Of a DNA stretch of 47,415 nucleotides, positions 8,569-16,259 are shown in pieces. Under the pieces are notes generated by a model. The model was not told the DNA's origin. It saw only the letters and a list, made by a program, of their open reading frames with translations, and searched no databases. This stretch comes from an uncultured Pseudomonadota bacterium (GTDB lineage: Bacteria; Pseudomonadota; Alphaproteobacteria; RF32; CAG-239): positions 1-47,415 of the forward strand of contig CASFNB010000007.1 of the NCBI GenBank assembly GCA_949295915.1. Direction: 5' to 3'. Positions within the stretch are counted from its first letter, which is position 1; each line of letters begins with the position of its first letter. The translations under genes and the position numbers were made by a program.

Positions 8569-10212
8569 TTACTTTCTTAAATTTTTGATATATCTGATTA
8601 AAGCTGCCGTTGAACTGTCGTGATGAATGCTTGAGGCATTATCCTGCAATTCCGGCAGAATATCCAAAGCCATTTTTTTGCCCAATTCAACGCCAAATTG
8701 ATCAAAGGAGTTAATGTTCCAGATAACGCCTTGAACAAAAACTTTATGTTCATACATGGCAACCAACATACCCAGTGTGTACGGATCTATTTTTTTACAA
8801 ATAATCATATTACTTGGATTATTTCCGGGAAAGCTTTTATATTTTTTTAAAGAATCTATGGTTTCTTTATCTTTTCCGGCTTTTGCTAATTCCTCGGCAG
8901 CTTTTTTAACGGTTTTGCCTTGCATCAAAGCTTCGGCCTGAGCCAAAACATTGGCTATTAAAATCTCATGATGAGCGCCTATTTCATTATGCGAAATTGC
9001 CGGAATAATAAAATCTACCGGAATTGGAGTCGTGCCCTGATGCAACATTTGGAAGAATGAGTGTTGAACATCGGTACCGGCACCGCCAAAAATAACATTT
9101 CCGGTATCATATTTGACAAATTCATTATCGGCACTGACAAACTTGCCGTTGCTTTCCATCTCCAATTGTTGCAAATATGCCGGAAGAAGGCGCAGATATT
9201 GGTCATAAGGTACAATGGCTTGACTATGCAGACCTAAAAAGTTGTTGTTCCAAATGCCAATCAAAGCCAGCATAACCGGAATGTTGTGGGCTAAATCTGT
9301 ATGGCGGAAGTGCAAGTCCATAGTGTGTGCACCTTCCAATATTTTCTCAAAGTTATCCATACCAACTGCAATGGCAATGGACAGGCCTATGGCTGACCAC
9401 ATGGAATATCTGCCACCGACAAAATCCCAAAATTCAAACATATTTTCGGTATCAATACCAAACTCTTTCACTTTTTCGGCATTGGTTGATAACGCAACAA
9501 AGTGTTTAGCTACGGCATGCTCACCCAAAGCATCAACCAACCATTTGCGGCAGGTCTTGGCATTGGTTAATGTTTCAATGGTCGTGAAAGTTTTAGAAGC
9601 CACAATAAACAAGGTTGTTTCCGGATTGAGCTTATTCAAAACCTCAACACAAGCCGTACCGTCAATATTTGAGATAAAATAAGTATTGATGTCTTTGGCT
9701 TTATATTTTTTCAAAGCTTCATTGGCCATTACCGGTCCTAAATCGGAACCCCCAATACCTATGTTGACAATATCTGTCAGTTTTTTACCGGTATATCCGA
9801 CAAATTTTCCCAACCGTACTGCTTCAGAAAATTTACGCATTTTTGCCAAAACTTCATTGATTTGCGGCATGATGTTTTTGCCGTCTACATAAACCGGAGT
9901 GTTATCTCGATTTCTTAATGCTGTATGCAAAACGGCACGGTTTTCGGTAAAGTTAATTTTTTCACCGCTGAACATGGCTTGAATTTTATCTTCAACTCCG
10001 CGAACACGTGCAAGTTCCAATAAATAAACCATAGTCTTTTCACTAATGCGGTTTTTAGAAAAATCTACCAGCATGGATTCTAACTGCAAACTGAATTTGG
10101 AAGCACGTTTGTTATCTTGCTCAAACATGTCTCTCATTTCAATTTTTTTCATTTTTTTGGCATGACGTTCCAATCTTTTCCATGCGCGTAATTTATTAAC
10201 AGTACCAGTCAT
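8569..10212 (-). CDS. pgi: Glucose-6-phosphate isomerase
   Basis: Pgi interconverts glucose-6-phosphate and fructose-6-phosphate in glycolysis and gluconeogenesis. The 547-residue protein carries both PGI signatures: DFVGGRYSMWSAIGL in the middle and GVIWNINSFDQFGVELGKK near the C-terminus. The sugar-phosphate-binding VASKTFTTIETL is also present. I choose the ATG at 10212 because CTCCTT on the plus strand (AAGGAG on the coding strand) lies ten bases upstream, and because this start falls just after the upstream peptidase stop. A longer frame starting at 10263 would overlap that gene by about 50 bases. Its place between a peptidase pair and mutL is probably a transcriptional accident. Confidence 0.96.
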   Translation of the reverse strand: MTGTVNKLRAWKRLERHAKKMKKIEMRDMFEQDNKRASKFSLQLESMLVDFSKNRISEKTMVYLLELARVRGVEDKIQAMFSGEKINFTENRAVLHTALRNRDNTPVYVDGKNIMPQINEVLAKMRKFSEAVRLGKFVGYTGKKLTDIVNIGIGGSDLGPVMANEALKKYKAKDINTYFISNIDGTACVEVLNKLNPETTLFIVASKTFTTIETLTNAKTCRKWLVDALGEHAVAKHFVALSTNAEKVKEFGIDTENMFEFWDFVGGRYSMWSAIGLSIAIAVGMDNFEKILEGAHTMDLHFRHTDLAHNIPVMLALIGIWNNNFLGLHSQAIVPYDQYLRLLPAYLQQLEMESNGKFVSADNEFVKYDTGNVIFGGAGTDVQHSFFQMLHQGTTPIPVDFIIPAISHNEIGAHHEILIANVLAQAEALMQGKTVKKAAEELAKAGKDKETIDSLKKYKSFPGNNPSNMIICKKIDPYTLGMLVAMYEHKVFVQGVIWNINSFDQFGVELGKKMALDILPELQDNASSIHHDSSTAALIRYIKNLRK

Positions 10213-10216
10213 TCTT

Positions 10217-11650
10217 CTACTTCTCCTTATTTTGAGTAAAACTGCCAATATTAACCGAAACAAAGCCGTTCGGCTTAAAGTATTTCTGAGCAGCTTTATT
10301 TACTTCCTCAGTACTTATTTTTTTGATATTTTGATTTCTGTTTTGCAAAAAGTCTAACCCTAAATTGTCTTTTTGCATATATAATAAAATTTCTGATAAA
10401 TTGGCCACTGACGCAAAACGCAAATTATATGATGCCAGCAAATATTTTTTTGCGCTTTCAACTTCCTCTTCTGTAGCTCCTTTTTGCCCAAATTTATTCC
10501 ATTCTCTGTGCAAAATATCTTCAACTTCTTGATATTTATCTGCCGTAGAAGAAAATTTACCCTGAAGTAACGGTGATTTTTCGGCCATGCTCATATAAGT
10601 ATAAATGCTATACGTTAACCCTTTTTCTTCTCGTGCGGCTTTTGACAAGCGTGAGCTTAAGCCCGAACCGCCGAAAATGTGGTTGGCAACGTATAAAGGA
10701 TAAAAATCTTCATCATTTCGAGAAACACCTTTGGCGGCAAAGCGGCTGATATTTTGCCCTCCTGATGCAAACTCAATATTTTTGTCTGACTTTTTAAAAT
10801 CGACATTCGGATTACGGACAAAATCTATAGCGGTAGTTTGCGGCAATGCGCCAAAGACCTCATCCAAAACCCGACCTAACGTTTCGGGAGTTATATCACC
10901 GGCAACACCAATCAGCAAATTGTTTTGTGCCAAATGATTTTGCATATATTTTAACAAATCCTGCCGTTTTAATTTATTTATGTCTTCCAATTTTCCTAAA
11001 GGATTTCGTCCGTAAGGATGATCACCATAAAGATATTCGGCAAATTTTAAATTTAAAATACTTTGCGGATGCTCTTTTTGCAGTAAAAAGGCTTTTTGCA
11101 TTTGTTGTTTGATTCGATTTAAATCCGTTTCATCAAAACGAGGCGCCGTCAGCACATCTTTCAGCAATCTATAAGCTTGCTCCTGATGCTCACCGGTAGT
11201 AATCATTGATCCGCTAAAATTATCCAAATTTGACGAAAAAGAAATACCTATCGCATAATCTTCAAGTTTTTCTTTAAATTGCTGCGAGGTTAAATTTTGT
11301 GTTCCTTCCGTAAGCATTGTTGCCGTAATGCCTGATATTCCCTGTTGATTTTTGTTATCAGAGGCGCGCCCTGCTCCACTAAACATAAAACTAAAACTTA
11401 TTATCGGGGCATGGTTTTCTTCTATTAAATAAGCCTTGATTTTATGTCGCGGTGAAATAACTTCTATCGGCTTTGAAGAAAAAGTTTTTTCCTTTAAGGT
11501 AGATTCCGATAAAATTTTTTCAGGATTAAAGCTTAAATATTGCTTATAAAAATACCAACATCCTCCGAAAAGTAAAAAGGAAAACGTTAGCCATTTTAAA
11601 ATGTTTGTCATTATGCCCGAACTTTTGGATCTGCGACGACGATACGGCAT
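10217..11650 (-). CDS. M16-family peptidase, non-zinc (R/Y-type) subunit
   Basis: This 477-residue M16 homologue has one membrane anchor near the N-terminus (ILKWLTFSFLLFGGCWYF), after a short arginine-rich stretch, so the main body should be periplasmic. The zinc motif HxxEH is missing: the matching position reads GISGITATMLTEGT. It keeps the C-terminal half features, notably SSRLSKAAREEKGLTYSIYTY, the substrate-binding Arg/Tyr segment. Two-subunit M16B peptidases of alphaproteobacteria consist of one H subunit and one R/Y subunit, and this protein fits the second. The start ATG overlaps the stop of the H-subunit gene by one base (TGATG), with AAAGGAG seven bases upstream of that junction. 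Substrate is unknown. Confidence 0.9.
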   Translation of the reverse strand: MPYRRRRSKSSGIMTNILKWLTFSFLLFGGCWYFYKQYLSFNPEKILSESTLKEKTFSSKPIEVISPRHKIKAYLIEENHAPIISFSFMFSGAGRASDNKNQQGISGITATMLTEGTQNLTSQQFKEKLEDYAIGISFSSNLDNFSGSMITTGEHQEQAYRLLKDVLTAPRFDETDLNRIKQQMQKAFLLQKEHPQSILNLKFAEYLYGDHPYGRNPLGKLEDINKLKRQDLLKYMQNHLAQNNLLIGVAGDITPETLGRVLDEVFGALPQTTAIDFVRNPNVDFKKSDKNIEFASGGQNISRFAAKGVSRNDEDFYPLYVANHIFGGSGLSSRLSKAAREEKGLTYSIYTYMSMAEKSPLLQGKFSSTADKYQEVEDILHREWNKFGQKGATEEEVESAKKYLLASYNLRFASVANLSEILLYMQKDNLGLDFLQNRNQNIKKISTEEVNKAAQKYFKPNGFVSVNIGSFTQNKEK

Positions 11651-12981
11651 CAATTTTCTCCTTTCGGGTTTAAGATTCCTGTGACAACGGCCATTTGAGA
11701 TAATAGCTTGTTTGCTGCTTTTTTTACATCTTGATATTGTACATGACGAATTTTCTCATCAATATTTTCTATATCTTCCGTACTCATTCCTAATGAGGTC
11801 ATCATTCCGAGAGTATTGGCCGCATTGAAAGGATTATCTTGCAAATAAACCAAACCGGAAAGCATTTTATCTTTGGTATTGTTGATTCTGTCTATATTCA
11901 GTTTGTTTATTGCTTTTTTAACAGATTTATCAATAGCTTGTTCTAATTCTTGCGGCGAGACATTTTCTGCAGGCAATGCCGTAATGCGAAAAACACCATA
12001 ACTTCTTGAAGCATAATCATATGAAGAAGAAATCCCTAATGCTTTCTTTTGTTCTAAGACCAAATCTTTATATAGCTCCGAAGTTTCTCCTTCTCCGATA
12101 TATTTTGAAAATACCAGCAAATTATAAATATCTTCTTTTTCTGTATTATATGAAGGGGCAATATAGTTTTTTATCAAACGAGGGGTGTTTATTTGTGGTA
12201 AACTCATTTCCAATCTTGCAGCAACATTGGGGTTTATTTTTGTAAATTTTGCTTTTTCAGCCATCTGACGTTGGGGAATTGTTCCATAATATTTTTGGGC
12301 TAAATCTTTGGCCGTTTGTATGTCAATATCTCCCGCAAGTACTAAGACCGCGTTGTCGGGAGTATAAAATCCGTTATAAAAATCTTCAACATCTTGCAAA
12401 GTTAAAGATTTTATTTCCTCTTCGGTACCACTGACCGAACGACCGTACGGATGCTCTTGCCACAAAACTTTACGAAGACTCTCGGTAAAAGGCGCAGAAG
12501 GATTATTATCTACAACTTGCTTACGTTCTTGATAAACAATATCCCTTTCCAAAGCAAAATTTTCGGGAGATATTTGCAAATTTTGCATACGGTCCGCTTC
12601 CAACGCCATAACGAGTTCTAATTTTGAAATATCCAAAATATGATGATATGCCGTAAAATCTAACGAGGTAAAAGCATTACTCTCTACACCGTTTTGTTTT
12701 AATATTTCATTAAACGATTCTCCGCTCACTTTTGAGGTACCGCGAAACATTAAATGTTCCAACAGATGTGCCGTTCCGCCCTTTCCGACTTTTTCATCAA
12801 CGCCTCCGGCTTTATACCATAACATGTGTTTGATTACAGGTGCTTTGTGATTTTCGGCAACAACGACCTGCAACCCATTATCAAGCGTAAAGCTTTGCGC
12901 TCCGAACAATTTTGCTTGGACGGAGGAATAGCTCAGGCATAAAGCAAGCCAAGAAAAAATGATGTATTTGATTTTAGCCAT
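11650..12981 (-). CDS. M16-family zinc peptidase, catalytic (H-type) subunit
   Basis: The 443-residue protein starts with a signal peptide (MAKIKYIIFSWLALCLSYSS, VQA cleavage). It has the inverted zinc motif HLLEH in GGTAHLLEHLMFRGTS near residue 80, and the third zinc ligand glutamate further on in the ERDIVYQERK segment. The C-terminal half lacks the Arg/Tyr substrate-binding pair, with KALGISSSYDY at the matching place. Together with the downstream gene this makes a heteromeric M16B peptidase acting in the periplasm, related to mitochondrial processing peptidase. It overlaps the preceding lipoprotein gene by eight bases. The pairing is inferred from gene order and motif complementarity. 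Confidence 0.92.
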   Translation of the reverse strand: MAKIKYIIFSWLALCLSYSSVQAKLFGAQSFTLDNGLQVVVAENHKAPVIKHMLWYKAGGVDEKVGKGGTAHLLEHLMFRGTSKVSGESFNEILKQNGVESNAFTSLDFTAYHHILDISKLELVMALEADRMQNLQISPENFALERDIVYQERKQVVDNNPSAPFTESLRKVLWQEHPYGRSVSGTEEEIKSLTLQDVEDFYNGFYTPDNAVLVLAGDIDIQTAKDLAQKYYGTIPQRQMAEKAKFTKINPNVAARLEMSLPQINTPRLIKNYIAPSYNTEKEDIYNLLVFSKYIGEGETSELYKDLVLEQKKALGISSSYDYASRSYGVFRITALPAENVSPQELEQAIDKSVKKAINKLNIDRINNTKDKMLSGLVYLQDNPFNAANTLGMMTSLGMSTEDIENIDEKIRHVQYQDVKKAANKLLSQMAVVTGILNPKGEN

Positions 12982-13300
12982 TACGTTTCAATCTTTGGAG
13001 TTCTTTATCAATGGCATTATCAATTTCATCAATTTTAGTGATGACTGACGGTTCATCAAAGTTAGAAACAAAATTTGCCTCTTCTTTGCTGACATTTTCT
13101 AATGTGATTTTGGGCTGAACCGAAGGTGCCGGACGAACCGGATTTAAGTCTACTGTCGGAGGCATGGTTAACGGAGCTTTGGTAGAGACCATAAACTCAT
13201 TGGGACTTTTTTTATCCATACCCAATGTTTCTTTATTGATACTTCCGCAAGCACTTAAGACCAACAAAACAGATAAAACTGATGCTATTTGTTTTTTCAT
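12974..13300 (-). CDS. DUF3035-family lipoprotein
   Basis: The 108-residue product starts MKKQIASVLSVLLVLSACGS, a lipoprotein signal with lipobox LSAC. It then has the family pattern seen in alphaproteobacterial DUF3035 proteins: a short 'LGM.K.SPNEFMVSTKAPLTMPP' segment, a proline-rich linker and a charged C-terminus. The family is small and lies next to lspA and M16 peptidases in many alphaproteobacteria. Its role is unknown; an envelope assembly function has been suggested by context only. The ATG at 13300 overlaps the lspA stop as ATGA, with GAGG seven bases upstream, so a longer frame starting at 13369 is not needed. Confidence 0.85.
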   Translation of the reverse strand: MKKQIASVLSVLLVLSACGSINKETLGMDKKSPNEFMVSTKAPLTMPPTVDLNPVRPAPSVQPKITLENVSKEEANFVSNFDEPSVITKIDEIDNAIDKELQRLKRNG

Positions 13301-13773
13301 TTTTTTTCCTCTTCTTTTTTGTGAGCAAAAAACAAACCATGAATAATGATGATGGTTGCTCCGATACAAATAAAACTATCTGCCACATTAAATGCGGGCC
13401 AATGATGATCCCCAATGTGAAAATCCAAAAAGTCAAATACGGCACCTCTGCTCACTCTGTCTATTACATTTCCAATAGCGCCGCCGATGATAAAACCTAA
13501 TGAAATTTGGATAATTTTTTCTTTCTCTTTATACAACCAATAAATTAAAAAGCAAACAATTGTTAACGACATGAGCGACAACAAGATAACTCCAGTTTGT
13601 CCGCCGTCATTAAACATGGAAAAGCTAACCCCCGTATTCCAAGCTCTGACTAAATTGAAAAATGAGGTGAAGCTGATTGCGCCATATTCATTGAGAACAT
13701 GCTCCATGATATAATATTTGGAAAGCTGATCCAAAATGATGATTACCAAGGCACAAGCCAATCCCAATAACAT
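13297..13773 (-). CDS. lspA: Lipoprotein signal peptidase (signal peptidase II)
   Basis: LspA cleaves the signal peptides of prelipoproteins after lipidation, in the inner membrane. The 158-residue protein has four hydrophobic segments. Family motifs visible are ILDQLSKYYI near residue 15, NTGVSFSMF, and the catalytic aspartates in GNVIDRVSRGAVFDF and FNVADSFICIG. It is the first gene of the operon leading to the DUF3035 lipoprotein, which is one of its likely substrates. GGAG lies about nine bases before the ATG. ileS, the usual upstream neighbour, is not present here. Confidence 0.97.
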   Translation of the reverse strand: MLLGLACALVIIILDQLSKYYIMEHVLNEYGAISFTSFFNLVRAWNTGVSFSMFNDGGQTGVILLSLMSLTIVCFLIYWLYKEKEKIIQISLGFIIGGAIGNVIDRVSRGAVFDFLDFHIGDHHWPAFNVADSFICIGATIIIIHGLFFAHKKEEEKK

Positions 13774-13871
13774 TATTTTACTCCATGTTTATATATACAT
13801 TAATCTAAGTTTACACTACTCTAGTTTTGTTCAGATAAAAAGCTAAAACTCAAAGATATTCAAGTAAAATT

Positions 13872-15293
13872 TCAGAACAGTAAGAGTTTGGCCAAGCCTA
13901 AGAAGATAAAAAATCCGCCCGAATCGGTCAAAGCTATGAGAAAAACACCTGATGATATGGCCGGATCTACTTTCAATTTGTTTAAGGTCAGCGGAATTAA
14001 AATACCGGCAAGGCTGGCTATCATCAAATTGCAAAGCATGGCAACGGCAATGATGTTGCTTATCATAATTTTATCCGGAAACATTATATGCGTTACGCCC
14101 CATATCATGCCGGCAAATAACATTCCGTTACATAAGCCTACGGCAAACTCTTTGCCAATCACTTTGATTGTATTGCGCGAAGTGAGCTCTTTTGTTGCCA
14201 ATGCTCTGACGACAACAGCCAAGGTTTGTTGTCCCGTGGTGCCGCCCATTGAGGCCACAATCGGCATCAAAACAGCCAAAGTAGAAACTTCGGCAATGAT
14301 ATCTTGAAAACCTTTGACAACGGAAGCCGCCATGATGGTGGCAAACAGGTTTGTGACCAGCCATATGGCTCGAGAACGAAAAATATTGAATACGGATTTA
14401 TAAACATCACCCTCTTCGGTTCCGGACAAGTGCATGATATCTTCACTGGCTTCTTCATGCACAATGTGCACAATGTCATCCACCATAATTGAGCCGACCA
14501 AACGGCCTTTGTTGTCAACAACCATGGCTGATTTCCAGCCATATTCGCGGAACATGTGGGCAACTTCTTCTTGGTCTGTATAAGCATCTATCGGGCATAC
14601 CTCGCCATCCATAATATCTGACAAAGCCTCTGACGGCTTGGAGCGAATGAGCTTGTCCAAACTGATTTGTCCGACCGGATGATACAAAGAATCGGTGATA
14701 AAAATTTCATAAAACTCATCGGGTAAGTCTTGGTCTTTGAGCAAAAACTGTCTGGTTTCTTTGACCGTCCAGTCATCGGGAACGGCAACAAAATCTCGTG
14801 ACATGATACGTCCGGCCGAATCTTCCGGATATGCAAATGATGATTTGACCTGATATTTTAATTCCGGATCCAACTGATTGATGATTTGTGCTTGTTCGTC
14901 ATCATCCATATGTTCCAAAATTTCAACCGCATCATCAGAATCCAACTCATTAACAATTTTGACCACCTTATCGGCATCCAAATTGTCAATGATTTGCTCT
15001 TGGACAACCTCGTTTAATTCCGGAAAAACATCCGGATTGATTTTATCGCCCAAGATATCGACCAACTTTATACGTTGGTCATTATCTAAGGATTCGAGCA
15101 AGCGTGCCAATTCATATTCGCTCAAGCCGTCGGCAACTTTGCGAATATATTTGGTATTGTCATTCTCCAGAGCTTTGATAACAGAACTTATCATTCTGGG
15201 ACCAATTCCCAGAATCTGCTCGGCTTTCTTTTTCTTTTTGGAAAATTTTCTGCTCTTAGGAAGCAATACAACCCGCTTATTACGCTTACTCAT
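13872..15293 (-). CDS. mgtE: MgtE-family magnesium transporter
   Basis: MgtE is a magnesium channel gated by cytosolic magnesium. The roughly 473-residue protein has a basic N-terminus, an acidic helical MgtE N-domain rich in D/E (about 60-150), and a CBS pair (SRDFVAVPDDWTVKETRQF to VGSIMVDDIVHIV). Five membrane segments fill the last 170 residues, including the pore-lining PIVASMGGTTGQQTL and ALTDSGGFFIFLGL. The ATG at 15293 is preferred because a G-run (GGGGGG) lies just upstream. An ATG at 15311 would add six residues and has no ribosome-binding site. No magnesium riboswitch is visible. The gene starts only about 20 bases beyond the tRNA-Leu terminator. Confidence 0.94.
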   Translation of the reverse strand: MSKRNKRVVLLPKSRKFSKKKKKAEQILGIGPRMISSVIKALENDNTKYIRKVADGLSEYELARLLESLDNDQRIKLVDILGDKINPDVFPELNEVVQEQIIDNLDADKVVKIVNELDSDDAVEILEHMDDDEQAQIINQLDPELKYQVKSSFAYPEDSAGRIMSRDFVAVPDDWTVKETRQFLLKDQDLPDEFYEIFITDSLYHPVGQISLDKLIRSKPSEALSDIMDGEVCPIDAYTDQEEVAHMFREYGWKSAMVVDNKGRLVGSIMVDDIVHIVHEEASEDIMHLSGTEEGDVYKSVFNIFRSRAIWLVTNLFATIMAASVVKGFQDIIAEVSTLAVLMPIVASMGGTTGQQTLAVVVRALATKELTSRNTIKVIGKEFAVGLCNGMLFAGMIWGVTHIMFPDKIMISNIIAVAMLCNLMIASLAGILIPLTLNKLKVDPAISSGVFLIALTDSGGFFIFLGLAKLLLF

Positions 15294-15315
15294 GCTACCC
15301 CCCGATTTCATCCAA

Positions 15316-15348
15316 TAAAAAAACCCGCTTAACTCTTTATCAGCGGGT
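15316..15348 (-). terminator. Terminator after tRNA-Leu
   Basis: On the minus strand ACCCGCT (15348-15342) pairs with AGCGGGT (15329-15323) and is followed by T7. It closes the tRNA-Leu transcript directly before mgtE. Confidence 0.8.
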
Positions 15349-15371
15349 GGTAATACTTTTTAATTTTTAAT

Positions 15372-15458
15372 TGGTGCGGCCAAGAAGACTTGAACTTCCA
15401 CGGGATACCTCCCATAACGACCTCAACGTTACGCGTCTACCAATTCCGCCATGGCCGC
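15372..15458 (-). tRNA. tRNA-Leu (anticodon GAG)
   Basis: The minus strand folds into a class II tRNA. Acceptor strands GCGGCCA and TGGCCGC pair perfectly. The D-arm contains GGTAGACGC. The anticodon stem TAACG/CGTTA encloses loop TTGAGGT with anticodon GAG. The long variable arm has GGGA...TCCC, and the T-arm is GGAAG-TTCAAGT-CTTCT. The 3' CCA is encoded at 15374-15372. The long variable arm and GAG anticodon identify leucine, reading CUC and CUU codons. Confidence 0.95.
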
Positions 15459-15476
15459 AAATCAAAAACTAAAGCT

Positions 15477-15505
15477 TGTATAAAATACTCTTAAAAAATA
15501 ATCAA
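15477..15505 (-). promoter_or_regulatory. Promoter of tRNA-Leu
   Basis: TTGATT (15505-15500) and TATACA (15482-15477) on the minus strand are 17 bases apart. Transcription would start about 10 bases before the mature tRNA 5' end. Confidence 0.55.
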
Positions 15506-15542
15506 GTCTTTTCTCAAAAAAATAACAAAAAAAGTGTGTTTT

Positions 15543-16259
15543 TTATTTTTTCTTGAGTTTTTCGGCATCCGGTTCGGCAATTCCGCATGAAATGACAAAC
15601 TTTAAGCCCTCTTCCACCGTCATATTTAACTCAACCGTATCTTTTTTAGGAACAAAGATTAAAAAACCGGAAGTCGGGTTCGGTGTGGTCGGAATAAAAA
15701 TGTTGAGCATTTCTTCTCCTCCAAAATATTGTTTTACTTCGCCTTTGGTATCTGAGCTGACAAAACCCAATATCCATATTCCTTTACGCGGATATTCCAG
15801 CATCACAACTTTATTAAAAGACTGAGTTTTGTTGGAAAAAAATGTTTCAAAAACTTGTTTTAACAAAGAATAGACACTTGAGATGACCGGTAGTTTATAA
15901 ACAATCCATTCCCCCAAACGCATGAAAAACTTGCCTAAAAAACCGGCGGCAAACATACCTACCAAAATTAAAGCAGCAATCAGGACAATCAGCCCCAATC
16001 CCGGTATCATCGGAATATCATACATTATGAAATATTCTCTGACTTGCGGCGGCATCATTTTACCGACAATTCCGTCAATCCAGTATATAAATTTATATGC
16101 CATATAAAAAGTGATGGCGACCGGTGCCGTTACCAAAATACCGGTAAAAAGATAAGCTCTTATCTTAGCACCGACTTGCATAAATACGGCTTTTTCTCTT
16201 TCTAATCTGATTTTTTTGATATGTTGCGCACGTTTTTTTGCATTTTTTTCGTTTTTCAT
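15543..16259 (-). CDS. DUF502-family inner-membrane protein
   Basis: This 238-residue protein begins with a strongly basic cytosolic segment (KNAKKRAQHIKKIRLEREK). It has two main membrane segments: LFTGILVTAPVAITFYMAY and GLGLIVLIAALILVGMFAAG. The conserved soluble DUF502 part follows, with IPTTPNPTSGFLIFVP and TVEEGLKFVISCG. The family is widespread and of unknown function; it has been linked to membrane organisation only by context. It starts at the last base of recJ (stop TAA overlaps the region immediately before its ATG), so the two are cotranscribed. No terminator is obvious between its stop and the tRNA-Leu promoter. Confidence 0.85.
   Translation of the reverse strand: MKNEKNAKKRAQHIKKIRLEREKAVFMQVGAKIRAYLFTGILVTAPVAITFYMAYKFIYWIDGIVGKMMPPQVREYFIMYDIPMIPGLGLIVLIAALILVGMFAAGFLGKFFMRLGEWIVYKLPVISSVYSLLKQVFETFFSNKTQSFNKVVMLEYPRKGIWILGFVSSDTKGEVKQYFGGEEMLNIFIPTTPNPTSGFLIFVPKKDTVELNMTVEEGLKFVISCGIAEPDAEKLKKK

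Noticed and set aside
15294..15371. Magnesium riboswitch in front of mgtE
   Set aside because: The interval holds only a tRNA terminator and about 20 bases; it is too short for an M-box or ykoK leader.
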